DNA of 17,756 nt from Actinomycetes bacterium. GTDB lineage: Bacteria > Actinomycetota > Actinomycetes > Mycobacteriales > Mycobacteriaceae. This document shows, piece after piece, positions 7,082 to 14,017 of this stretch. The stretch spans positions 1 to 17,756 of the forward strand of contig JAEZIA010000356.1 in the NCBI GenBank assembly GCA_023416315.1, read 5' to 3'. Below the pieces are notes generated by a model. It had not been told where the DNA came from. It did not search any database and saw nothing but the letters and a program-made list of their open reading frames with translations. The translations under genes and the position numbers were made by a program. The stretch's first letter is position 1; the number at the start of each line of letters is the position of its first letter.

Positions 7082-7969
7082 CTAGACCGGAATCGTTGTG
7101 CCGGTTTCGGATTCGGCGAACTGCACCACCCGCGCGGCGGCCTCGTAGTCACACGCCTTGGGCGAGCGGCCGATCAGCGCGGGCTCGCCGCGCAGCCCGA
7201 GCCGGGAGCTGGCACCGACGTAGCTGCCCGGCGGGATCGGCTCGCTGATGCAGTACAGCGTCGGCACGGCACCCTCATCGATATCGTTGGCGAACCGGTC
7301 GGCCACCCCCTTGACCACCGTGTGCGCCAACGACATCAACCGCGAATCGCCGGTGTGCGACAGGTTGGAGGCCACCCAGCCGGGATGGACGAGCTGACTG
7401 GTGACGCCGGAGCCGGCGGCGCGCAACCGCCGGTCGAGCTCCAGCCCCCACAGCATCATCGCCAGCTTGGAGTGGGTGTAGGCACCCATCGAGGTCCACT
7501 TGGCCCGGCGCAGGTGCATGTCGTCGAGGCGGAGTGTCGCGGTGCGGTGGCCGTCGGAGGCCACATTGATGATCTGCGAACGCACCCGGGGCAGCAGCAG
7601 GTTCGTCAGCGCGAACGGGCCGAGCAGGTTGGTGCCCAAGGTCGCCTCGAAACCGTCGACGGTCTCCCGGCGCCGGTCGGTCAGCGCACCGGCGTTGTTG
7701 ATCAGGATGTCGACATCCCCGTTGAGCCGGTCACCGAAGCCGCGGACCGACGCAAGGTCGGCCAGATCGAGCTCGACCACCTCGGTGGAACCGTCGATCT
7801 CGGCGGCGCGCTGGGCTCCCAGCGCGGTGTTGCGCACCGCCATGATCACGTGCGCACCTGCGCTCGCGAGGGCCCGCGTCGTGCCGAGCCCGACGCCGTT
7901 GGTCGCGCCCGTCACGATGATCCGTCTTCCGGCCAGATTGCCGAGCCGGCTCGGCGACCATTGCGTCAC
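7082..7969 (-). CDS. Short-chain dehydrogenase/reductase (retinol dehydrogenase-like)
   Basis: A 295-residue NAD(P)-dependent oxidoreductase. The cofactor loop is TGATNGVG (20-27), NNAG is at 91-94, the catalytic Ser is in NVASDGH (about 138), and the Tyr-Lys pair is YTHSK (164-168). Length and motif spacing fit the extended retinol dehydrogenase/WW-domain oxidoreductase-like group common in mycobacteria, where specificity is seldom known. Arg46 in VIMAVRNTA after the second strand is compatible with NADP(H). The start is a GTG with no ribosome binding site, but a well-placed -10 hexamer 7 nt upstream suggests a leaderless mRNA. The gene is divergent from the sulfotransferase cassette (73 bp gap), so the two may share control. 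Confidence 0.93.
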   Translation of the reverse strand: MTQWSPSRLGNLAGRRIIVTGATNGVGLGTTRALASAGAHVIMAVRNTALGAQRAAEIDGSTEVVELDLADLASVRGFGDRLNGDVDILINNAGALTDRRRETVDGFEATLGTNLLGPFALTNLLLPRVRSQIINVASDGHRTATLRLDDMHLRRAKWTSMGAYTHSKLAMMLWGLELDRRLRAAGSGVTSQLVHPGWVASNLSHTGDSRLMSLAHTVVKGVADRFANDIDEGAVPTLYCISEPIPPGSYVGASSRLGLRGEPALIGRSPKACDYEAAARVVQFAESETGTTIPV

Positions 7970-7976
7970 GCGGGGC

Positions 7977-8004
7977 AGCTTAGCGGGGAATCTTGGACAA
8001 ACAA
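7977..8004 (-). promoter_or_regulatory. Candidate leaderless promoter for the short-chain dehydrogenase
   Basis: On the minus strand TTGTTT (8004-7999) and TAAGCT (7982-7977) are separated by 16 nt. Seven nucleotides follow before the GTG start codon at 7969, which places the expected transcription start at or next to the first base of the start codon. The lack of any Shine-Dalgarno sequence upstream of that GTG agrees with leaderless initiation, which is common in mycobacteria. The other part of the gap (8005-8042) must hold the promoter of the divergent cassette, but I see no clear -10 for it. Confidence 0.5.
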
Positions 8005-8042
8005 GGCCATCTAAGCAATTGCTCTGCGATCATCCCTTAGAC

Positions 8043-8486
8043 ATGAGTGACAGTGCGCAGGCGATCACCAACCTCATCTACCACTACGCCGAGCTCATCG
8101 ATGCCGGCGATCTCGACGGGGTCGCGGATTTGTTCGCGCACGGCCGGATCTGCGGCGTGGAGGACGGCCCGCCGGAGACCGTGTTCGAAGGCCGGGAGCG
8201 CGTCCGCCAGATGTATGAGATGGCGACCCGCCTCTACGAGGACGGCACGCCGAAGACCAAGCACAACACCAGCAACGTGCAGCTCTACATCGACGACGAG
8301 GCCGGCACCGCGCGCAGCCGGTCGTACTACTGCGTCACCCAGGCGACACCGGATCTGCCCCTGCAGGTGATCGTGACGGGCCACTATCACGACACCTTCC
8401 ATCGGGTCGACGGCCAGTGGTGGTTCGACTCGCGCACCATGTTCGTCGACCAGGTCGGCGATGTCAGTCATCATCTGAAGTTCTGA
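8043..8486 (+). CDS. SnoaL/NTF2-like domain protein
   Basis: A 147-residue single-domain protein with the cone-shaped alpha+beta barrel pattern of the SnoaL_4/NTF2-like superfamily. An N-terminal helix pair (AITNLIYHYAELIDAGDLDG, then LFAHG) is followed by alternating strands ending in GQWWFDSRTMFVDQVGD. Members include polyketide cyclases, ketosteroid isomerases and ring-hydroxylating dioxygenase beta subunits. Position-specific catalytic residues are not obvious, so the activity stays open. There is no good ribosome site before ATG 8043. The next gene starts 6 nt after the stop, so this is the likely first gene of the four-gene cassette. A role in binding or isomerising the substrate that the sulfotransferase and dehydrogenase act on is inference from position. 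Confidence 0.88.
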   Translation: MSDSAQAITNLIYHYAELIDAGDLDGVADLFAHGRICGVEDGPPETVFEGRERVRQMYEMATRLYEDGTPKTKHNTSNVQLYIDDEAGTARSRSYYCVTQATPDLPLQVIVTGHYHDTFHRVDGQWWFDSRTMFVDQVGDVSHHLKF

Positions 8487-8492
8487 GCTGTG

Positions 8493-9662
8493 ATGCCGGG
8501 GACTTTTGCGATGGCGGGCGTCCTGGCGGATGCGCAGCGCAAGGAAGGGCTCAGCGATTGGGGACCTGGCGACTTCACCGAACCGCTGGGCGTGCTGCTC
8601 GAGGACTATCCCGGAGCCGGGCTCAACGCGATCGGTGAGCACATCCTGCGTTCGGGGATCGTGCACAGCCTCCGGATGCGGCTGCGCACACAGGAATGGA
8701 TCCGCCGCCACCCGGAGATCCTCGACGAGCAGATCGAGGCGCCGATCGTGGTCGTCGGGATGATGCGCAGCGGCACCACGCTGCTGCAGCGTCTGCTCGC
8801 CGCCGACGCCCGGCTGCACTGTGCCCGCGGGTGGGAAGTGGTGGAAGCCGCGCCCAAGCTGGACTGCGACTTCGCAGGCACCGACCCGCGTATCGCGATC
8901 AGCGAAGGGCGGGAGGCCAAGTCCCGCGAGCTGGCGCCGGAGTTGTTCGCCATCCACCCGATGTATGCGCGGGAGGCCGAAGAGGAGATCGTCTTCCTCG
9001 CCGACGCGTTCCTGTCGCACGTGCCGGAGTCCGGTGCCTACCTGCCGAACTACCGATCCTGGCTCAACACACAGGATTTCGCTCCCGCCTACGACTACCT
9101 GCACCGCATGCTGCGATTCCTGCAGTGGCAGCAGCGCCGCCGCGGCATCACCGCCGGACGCTGGGTGCTCAAGTCGCCCGCCCACCTCGGCTACCTGGAC
9201 GCACTGCTGGCCGAGTTCCCGGGCGCGCACGTCGTGCACATGCACCGCGATCCTCGCACCACCGTCGCGTCCGGTGCCAGCCTCAACGCGACCCTGCACG
9301 CCATGCACGCCGACGACGTCGACGCGCACCGGGTCGGAGCGCAGTGGCTGGAGCGGATGGGGTGGACCAACGATCGCGCGATGACCGTGCGGGACGGATG
9401 GCCCGACGAAGGCGCGCGGGTCACCGACATCCACTACGCGGACGCGGTCGCCGACCCGATCGGCCAGGTGAGCCGGGTGTACGACGCGGTCGGCATGACG
9501 CTGACCGACGCGGCGGTCACCGCGATGACCGACTGGCTGGCCGACCGCCCGCGCGAAGTGCCGCGGCCGCCGTACGGCCTGCACACCTACGGCCTGACCG
9601 ACGAGCAGGTCGACGAACGTTTTGCTCTGTACAACAAACGTTTTCGAAAGGACACGCCATGA
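8493..9662 (+). CDS. Sulfotransferase family protein (PAPS-dependent)
   Basis: A 389-residue enzyme of the Sulfotransfer_3 type expected to move sulfate from PAPS to a hydroxyl or amine. The 5'-phosphosulfate loop is VVVGMMRSGTTLLQRLL (about 86-102), a core strand reads WVLKSPAHLGYL (224-235), and the 3'-phosphate site is HRDPRTTVASGASLN (251-265). The start is uncertain: GTG 8490 and ATG 8493 are adjacent, and ATG 8511 has a GGGGA-like site upstream and also begins sensibly (MAGVLADAQR). The stop overlaps the next start as ATGA (9659-9662), so the two proteins are probably made in step. M. tuberculosis Rv3529c, next to Rv3530c (dehydrogenase) and Rv3531c, is a similar arrangement as I recall. 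Mycobacterial relatives of other subfamilies sulfate trehalose or menaquinone derivatives; this substrate is unknown. Confidence 0.93.
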   Translation: MPGTFAMAGVLADAQRKEGLSDWGPGDFTEPLGVLLEDYPGAGLNAIGEHILRSGIVHSLRMRLRTQEWIRRHPEILDEQIEAPIVVVGMMRSGTTLLQRLLAADARLHCARGWEVVEAAPKLDCDFAGTDPRIAISEGREAKSRELAPELFAIHPMYAREAEEEIVFLADAFLSHVPESGAYLPNYRSWLNTQDFAPAYDYLHRMLRFLQWQQRRRGITAGRWVLKSPAHLGYLDALLAEFPGAHVVHMHRDPRTTVASGASLNATLHAMHADDVDAHRVGAQWLERMGWTNDRAMTVRDGWPDEGARVTDIHYADAVADPIGQVSRVYDAVGMTLTDAAVTAMTDWLADRPREVPRPPYGLHTYGLTDEQVDERFALYNKRFRKDTP

Positions 9663-10921
9663 GTGCCGAGAATGCGGTGGCGACTCCGTCTCAGCATGAG
9701 CAGGAGTTGGCCGCGCTCGAGCTGACCGAACATCCGACCGTCAAGGAGGCCTACCGGACGGTCGCCGAGAACTGGTTGAGCCGCGCCAAGGCCTCCGACG
9801 CCATGCGTGAGCGATTCGACGCCGCGTTCGCCGAGGTGATGTTCTCGGCGGCGGTGTGGTCGTCCAATCAGGACAAGCTGCGGCCGAAGGTCAGTTGCAT
9901 CACCCGGCTCGCGCACCCGGTGGACGGCCGGCAGATCCCCGGATCCCGTTGGGGCATCGACAATCCCGACAGTGTCTACCGGGTGATCCCGATCTCGGGT
10001 GACGAGCGGTACGTGATCAGCGGCCGGGTCGGCGAGCACCGGATGGCCGAGAACTACTTCACTCTCTGGGATGCCAATATGGGCACCGTAGCGGTACTCA
10101 ACGGCAAGACGATGGACGTCGACAGCGACGGCAGCTACACGATCACGGTGGACTCCGAACCGGCCAACGGTCGGCGAAACCATGTGCAGACGACGCCGGA
10201 GGCGCATGAGTTCTACATCCGCGACGTGCTGTTGGACTGGGCCACAGACGATCCCAACCACATCGCGGTGGAGCGTCTGGGCGCTGCACCGGACACCCCG
10301 GCGCGCACCCTCGACGAACAGGCCGAGGCGACGGCGGCGATGATGGCGTACTTCGCCAACTTCACCGGCAAGCTCAGCCACGGCATCTATAAAATGCCTG
10401 CCAACCATTTCAACCTGGCCTGGTCGGCGGACAAAGTCGGCGCCATGAAGAACCAGGTGTACGTCATGGGCCGCTTCGACCTCGGCCCCGACGAGACGTT
10501 CGTGGTCGACGTCAACGACGGTGGCGCCGAATACTTCACGGTGCCGCTGAGCAACGTCTGGGGCACCACGCTCAACATCGTGGACCGCACCGGCAGCCTG
10601 AACAAGGCGCAGTCGGTGCCCAACGACGACGGCAGCTACACCTACGTCATCTCACCGGTCGACCCCGGCGTCGCGAACTGGATCGACTCCGACGGCCTGC
10701 GGGAAGGCATCCTGACGCTGCGGATGGCGGAGTTCGACGAGGGCGGCCCGCGGCCCGATCTGGGTGCGACGGGTCGCGTCGTGCCGCTCGACCGCCTCGA
10801 CGAAGAGGTGCCCGGCCTCGCGCGGGTGACGCCTGCGCAACGGTCCGAACAGTTGGCGCTGCGCAGGCGGGCCTATCTGCGCCGGCTACCCGAAGGTACC
10901 CCGAACGAGAGGACCAACTGA
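9659..10921 (+). CDS. DUF1214-like conserved protein
   Basis: A 420-residue protein of unknown function. The middle has NPDSVYRVIPISGDERYVISG (about 102-122), and the C-terminal third carries a pattern typical of DUF1214: a WGTTLNIVDRTGSLN strand-turn, DDGSYTYVISPVDPG, and NWIDSDGLREGILTLRM (about 338-356). The N-terminal 90 residues are helical and rich in Ala/Glu. No signal peptide, membrane segment, metal motif or nucleotide loop is evident. GAAAGGA (9646-9652) lies 6 nt before ATG 9659, which overlaps the sulfotransferase stop. The following dehydrogenase starts one base after this stop. DUF1214 proteins recur beside oxidoreductases and sulfotransferases in mycobacteria, so a substrate-handling or hydroxylase-associated role is possible, but that rests only on neighbours. 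Confidence 0.85.
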   Translation: MSAENAVATPSQHEQELAALELTEHPTVKEAYRTVAENWLSRAKASDAMRERFDAAFAEVMFSAAVWSSNQDKLRPKVSCITRLAHPVDGRQIPGSRWGIDNPDSVYRVIPISGDERYVISGRVGEHRMAENYFTLWDANMGTVAVLNGKTMDVDSDGSYTITVDSEPANGRRNHVQTTPEAHEFYIRDVLLDWATDDPNHIAVERLGAAPDTPARTLDEQAEATAAMMAYFANFTGKLSHGIYKMPANHFNLAWSADKVGAMKNQVYVMGRFDLGPDETFVVDVNDGGAEYFTVPLSNVWGTTLNIVDRTGSLNKAQSVPNDDGSYTYVISPVDPGVANWIDSDGLREGILTLRMAEFDEGGPRPDLGATGRVVPLDRLDEEVPGLARVTPAQRSEQLALRRRAYLRRLPEGTPNERTN

Positions 10922-10922
10922 T

Positions 10923-11750
10923 ATGGCCCGCTGGCTGGTCACCGGCTGCTCGACCGGTTTCGGACGTGAAATCGCCAGGGCCGCACTACAAGACGGGCAT
11001 CAGGTGGTGGTGACCGCCCGTCGTGCAGACGCAGTCGCCGACCTGGTCGACGAGTTCGCCGGCCTGGCGGTCGCTGCCGCGTTGGATGTAACTGACAAAG
11101 ACCAGATCGCCGCCGCGGTGCGCACCGCCGGCGATGCCTTCGGTGGCGTCGATGTGCTGGTGAACAACGCCGGCCACGGCTACCTGTCCGCGGTGGAGGA
11201 GGGGGAGGACGCCGAGGTGCGAAAGCTCTTCGACGTCAACTACTTCGGCTCCGTCGACATGATGAAGGCGGTGCTGCCCGCGATGCGTGCCCGCGGGTCG
11301 GGCCACATCGTGAACATCTCGTCAATGACCGGGCTGGTGGCCAACCCGCCCAACGCCTACTACTCGTCCACGAAGTTCGCCCTCGAAGCGGTCAGTGAGG
11401 CGCTGGCAGCCGAAGTGAAACCGCTCGGCGTCAAGGTCACGCTGATCGAGCCCGGGGCCTTCCGCACCGACTGGGCGTCGCGGTCGATGAAGGAATCCGG
11501 CGCGCCGATCGGCGACTACACCGATGTGGCCGCGCGCAAGGATCTGATCAAGCAGTTCGCCGACCACCTGCCCGGCGATCCGCGCAAGGTGGCCGAAGCG
11601 GTGCTGATGGTGACCAAGCTGGACGAACCACCGCTGCGACTGCTGCTCGGCCGCGACGTGCTCAAGGCAATGCGCGACAAGATCGCCACGCTGTCGGCAA
11701 CGATCGACGAGTGGGAAGCCGTCACCAAGGACGTGAACTTCCCGAGCTAG
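10923..11750 (+). CDS. Classical short-chain dehydrogenase/reductase
   Basis: A 275-residue NAD(P)-dependent oxidoreductase with an unbroken motif set: TGCSTGFG (7-14), an Arg pair after the second strand (TARR, 31-34) that favours NADP(H), DVTD (55-58), NNAGHG (81-86), catalytic Ser in NISSMTG (about 133), and YSSTK (147-151). The TGxSTGFG variant and the long C-terminal part fit the 17-beta-hydroxysteroid/retinol dehydrogenase-like group, so a sterol- or lipid-type alcohol is a fair guess, not a demonstrated substrate. GAGAGGA (10907-10913) serves ATG 10923, which follows the DUF1214 stop by one base. It is the last gene of the cassette and converges on lysR with 72 bp between them. It is not closely related to the dehydrogenase at 7082-7969. 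Confidence 0.94.
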   Translation: MARWLVTGCSTGFGREIARAALQDGHQVVVTARRADAVADLVDEFAGLAVAAALDVTDKDQIAAAVRTAGDAFGGVDVLVNNAGHGYLSAVEEGEDAEVRKLFDVNYFGSVDMMKAVLPAMRARGSGHIVNISSMTGLVANPPNAYYSSTKFALEAVSEALAAEVKPLGVKVTLIEPGAFRTDWASRSMKESGAPIGDYTDVAARKDLIKQFADHLPGDPRKVAEAVLMVTKLDEPPLRLLLGRDVLKAMRDKIATLSATIDEWEAVTKDVNFPS

Positions 11751-11779
11751 CTCGGCGCCCAAACCGACACATGGGCGCC
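11742..11779. repeat. Palindrome plus inverted repeat between convergent genes (possible terminator)
   Basis: CCGAGCTAGCTCGG (11742-11755) is a perfect 14-bp palindrome that contains the TAG stop of the dehydrogenase. It runs into a second element, GGCGCCC (11754-11760) paired with GGGCGCC (11773-11779) around a 12-nt loop. The two share bases 11754-11755, so they are mutually exclusive folds. They sit where a terminator for both convergent transcripts is expected. No U-run follows, as is usual for mycobacterial hairpin terminators. The remaining 11780-11822 holds nothing I recognise. Confidence 0.4.
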
Positions 11780-11822
11780 AAAGTGCAAGTAGTTCGCGCT
11801 ATTTCCTCGATTTCGGCGGACG

Positions 11823-12767
11823 TCAACTCCACAGGGTGACATGGACTTTGGGCCGAAACCGCGTAACGCCGACGCCGGTGCCCCGAATCATCGCCTGTGT
11901 GCAGCGTGGGGTGGTGATGAAGTTCAGCAGCTCGGTGACCGCGGGCTGGCATGCGCTGGCGGGCAGTGTCGAGGCGCACCATTCGCCGGACAGCTGTAGG
12001 CCCGGGCCCTTCACATGCACCAGTCGGCCGGCCGAGAGGTCCTTGCCGACGGCGAAGCCGACCGCCAGCGACACCCCGCCCACCCGCTGGACCTCCTCGA
12101 GCGCAGCGGCGTCGCTCTGGAAGATCCGCTGATTGGCCTCGGGGATCGCCAATGACCGCAGCACCGAGGCGATCTCGCCGTCCGCCCCGCCCGCCGACGG
12201 ACCCAGCATCCACTGCTGTTCCCGCAACAGCGCAGGCGTCGGCGTGCCGGCGAGCAGCGGGCTACCCGGCGACGCGACGGTGATGATCTGATACTTCAGG
12301 AACGGCCGCACCGTACTGGCCGCCGCTGCGGGGCCGAGCGCGATGTCGACGGCCCGTGACTCGATCAGGTCGCGGAACCGGCTTGTCGGGTGCACGCTCA
12401 GCTCGACCGACAGGTCGTCGGCCCGCGAGGAGAACAACTCGATGAGCCCCGGGGCGGCGTGCTCGGCGAACGCGCTGGAGGCCGCGATGCGCAGCAGTCG
12501 GCGGCCGTGCGCGGCCTCCGTCACCTCGATCGCGGTCTGCTGCTGCAGACCGAGGATCTCGATGGCCCGGCTGGCCAGCCGTAGCCCACCCGGGGTGAAC
12601 GCCAACCCGGCCGCGGTACGGCTGAACAGCGGGTCGTCGAGCTCCTTGCGGAGCTGCGCCATGTGCATCGAGATGCCGGCGTCGGAGACGCCCAGTTCGG
12701 CGGCTGCCGCGTGCACGGAGCCCAGCCGTACCACGGCGGAGAAGGCCCGAAGTTGCGCCGGTGTCAC
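11823..12767 (-). CDS. LysR-family transcriptional regulator
   Basis: A 314-residue regulator. Residues 1-60 are the winged helix-turn-helix: MTPAQLRAFSAVVRLGSVHAAAAELGVSDAGISMHMAQLRKELDDPLFSR, typical of LysR in spacing and in the closing LF-R motif. Residues about 90-300 are the periplasmic-binding-like effector domain. Rv0377, beside the CO dehydrogenase-like genes of M. tuberculosis, is the obvious counterpart by position, so control of the xdhC-cox operon is the best guess; the effector is unknown. The start is a GTG without a ribosome site, but TAGGCT on the minus strand ends 6 nt upstream, so translation from a leaderless mRNA is likely. Autoregulation through the shared 23-bp gap would follow naturally. 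Confidence 0.93.
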   Translation of the reverse strand: MTPAQLRAFSAVVRLGSVHAAAAELGVSDAGISMHMAQLRKELDDPLFSRTAAGLAFTPGGLRLASRAIEILGLQQQTAIEVTEAAHGRRLLRIAASSAFAEHAAPGLIELFSSRADDLSVELSVHPTSRFRDLIESRAVDIALGPAAAASTVRPFLKYQIITVASPGSPLLAGTPTPALLREQQWMLGPSAGGADGEIASVLRSLAIPEANQRIFQSDAAALEEVQRVGGVSLAVGFAVGKDLSAGRLVHVKGPGLQLSGEWCASTLPASACQPAVTELLNFITTPRCTQAMIRGTGVGVTRFRPKVHVTLWS

Positions 12768-12790
12768 GAAATCAGCCTACTTTTGAAGCT
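12768..12790. promoter_or_regulatory. Candidate bidirectional promoter between lysR and xdhC
   Basis: Only 23 bp separate the two divergent GTG starts. On the plus strand TACTTT (12778-12783) ends 7 nt before the xdhC GTG at 12791. On the minus strand TAGGCT (12779-12774) ends 6 nt before the lysR GTG at 12767. The two -10 hexamers share the TA at 12778-12779. With these spacings both transcripts would begin at their start codons and be leaderless. The plus-strand -35 is weak (TTGCGC at 12753-12758, 19-nt spacer). Confidence 0.5.
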
Positions 12791-13960
12791 GTGCAGGACG
12801 TTCTGGCTGAACTCGCAGCGATCTGGCGAACCGGAGAAACCGCCGGTCTGGGTACCGTGGTGCGTACCTTCTCCTCGGCGCCGCGCCAGCCCGGTGCGGC
12901 CATGGTCGTCGCCCCCGACGGCACCGTCGCCGGCTCGGTGTCGGGCGGGTGCGTGGAAGGTGCGGTCTACGACGCGGCGACCGAGATCATCGCCACCGGG
13001 ATGCCCCGGCTGGAACGCTACGGCGTCAGCGACGACGACGCGTTCGCGGTCGGGCTGACCTGTGGCGGAATCCTGGACATCTTCATCGAGCCGGTCTCGC
13101 GGCGCACCTTTGCGCACCTCGACCAGGTCGTGGACGCCATCACCGGGCACCGGCCGGTGGCCATCGCAACCGTGATCACCCACCCCGACCCGGACTGGCT
13201 GGGCCGGCGGCTGGTCCTCGGCCCGGACCAGGTCGAGGGCACGCTGGGCGCGGACCGCGCCGACGCCGCGGTGACCGACGACGCCCGCGGTCTGCTGGCC
13301 GCCGGGCGCAGCGAGGTCCTCACCTACGGTCCGGACGGGCAGCGCCGCGGCGAGGGTATGGAGGTCTTCGTCGCCAGTCATGCGCCGCGCCCGCGGATGC
13401 TGGTGTTCGGGGCCATCGACTTCGCTGCCGCGGTCGCCGCGCAGGGGTCGTTCCTCGGCTACCGCGTCACGGTGTGCGACGCCCGCGGCGTGTTCGCCAC
13501 CCCGGCGCGATTCCCGACCGCCGACGAGGTCGTCGTCGACTGGCCGCACCGGTACCTGGCCGCGCAGGCAAAGGCGGGCGCGATCGACGCCCGCACCGTG
13601 ATCTGCGTGCTCACCCATGACGCCAAGTTCGACGTGCCCCTGCTCGAGGTCGCGCTGCGACTCGACGTCGGCTACGTGGGCGCGATGGGGTCCCGGCGCA
13701 CCCACGACGACCGGCTGGCGCGGCTGCGTGACGCGGGCCTGACCGAGGCCGAGCTGAGCCGGCTCGCCAGCCCGATCGGACTGGACCTGGGTGCCCGCAC
13801 CCCGGAGGAGACGGCGGTGTCGATCGCCGCGGAGATCATCGCCCGCAGGTGGGGCGGCGGCGGCCGTCCGCTGTCGGCGCTGGACGGACGGATACACCAC
13901 GATGACGACGGTAACCCCTCGCAGACAGGGGAGTTAAGCGATCACTTAAGTCGCTATTGA
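12791..13960 (+). CDS. XdhC/CoxI family molybdenum cofactor maturation protein
   Basis: A 389-residue cytoplasmic chaperone expected to protect and modify (sulfurate) the molybdopterin-cytosine-dinucleotide cofactor and load it into the CO dehydrogenase large subunit. The N-terminal XdhC/CoxI domain has VVRTFSSAPRQPG and SGGCVEGAVYDAA (about 45-57), and LTCGGILDIFIE around residue 90. The C-terminal Rossmann domain begins at LVFGAIDFAAAVAAQG (about 204) and contains VGYVGAMGSRRTHDDR and SPIGLDLGARTPEETAVSIAAEI. GTG 12791 gives the N-terminus seen in mycobacterial homologues (QDVLAELAAIW). An in-frame GTG at 12761 would overlap the lysR start and add ten atypical residues. There is no ribosome site, consistent with a leaderless mRNA. 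It matches Rv0376c in position and lies 57 bp before coxM on the same strand. Confidence 0.93.
   Translation: MQDVLAELAAIWRTGETAGLGTVVRTFSSAPRQPGAAMVVAPDGTVAGSVSGGCVEGAVYDAATEIIATGMPRLERYGVSDDDAFAVGLTCGGILDIFIEPVSRRTFAHLDQVVDAITGHRPVAIATVITHPDPDWLGRRLVLGPDQVEGTLGADRADAAVTDDARGLLAAGRSEVLTYGPDGQRRGEGMEVFVASHAPRPRMLVFGAIDFAAAVAAQGSFLGYRVTVCDARGVFATPARFPTADEVVVDWPHRYLAAQAKAGAIDARTVICVLTHDAKFDVPLLEVALRLDVGYVGAMGSRRTHDDRLARLRDAGLTEAELSRLASPIGLDLGARTPEETAVSIAAEIIARRWGGGGRPLSALDGRIHHDDDGNPSQTGELSDHLSRY
13931..13952. promoter_or_regulatory. GATC-centred palindrome upstream of coxM
   Basis: The core TTAAGCGATCACTTAA (13934-13949) reads the same on both strands except for one base pair. Extended to 22 bp, 9 of 11 half-site positions match. 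It is AT-rich in very GC-rich DNA, spans the last codons of xdhC, and ends 65 nt before the coxM start. It could be an operator that lets coxMSL be regulated apart from xdhC, or an RNA hairpin that sets the ratio of maturation factor to enzyme. The spacing is not the T-N11-A box expected for LysR. From here to 14017 the only other signal is the coxM ribosome site. Confidence 0.45.
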
Positions 13961-14017
13961 CGCACCGGAAACGCGGCCCGAGACTGGGGTCCCCTTCGGC
14001 GGACGCGAGGTCGGTCT

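Noticed and set aside
7970..8042. KstR (sterol regulator) operator before the sulfotransferase cassette
   Set aside because: I looked for the TnnAACnnGTTnnA pattern and for the KstR2 pattern and found neither in the gap.
8037..9584. 515-codon minus-strand frame opposite the SnoaL-like and sulfotransferase genes
   Set aside because: Antisense shadow: no motifs and skewed composition, while the plus strand has PAPS-binding loops and coupled starts.
9616..9650. AACGTTTT occurring twice near the end of the sulfotransferase gene
   Set aside because: Both copies lie in coding sequence for similar residue pairs, with no symmetry or further copies; most likely chance.
8696..9658. Upstream extension of the DUF1214-like frame through the sulfotransferase gene
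   Set aside because: It is an out-of-frame reading of the sulfotransferase. ATG 9659 has a good ribosome site and an ATGA overlap, which fixes the start.
12764..13900. 378-codon minus-strand frame opposite xdhC
   Set aside because: No recognisable motif, and xdhC on the plus strand contains both family domains.
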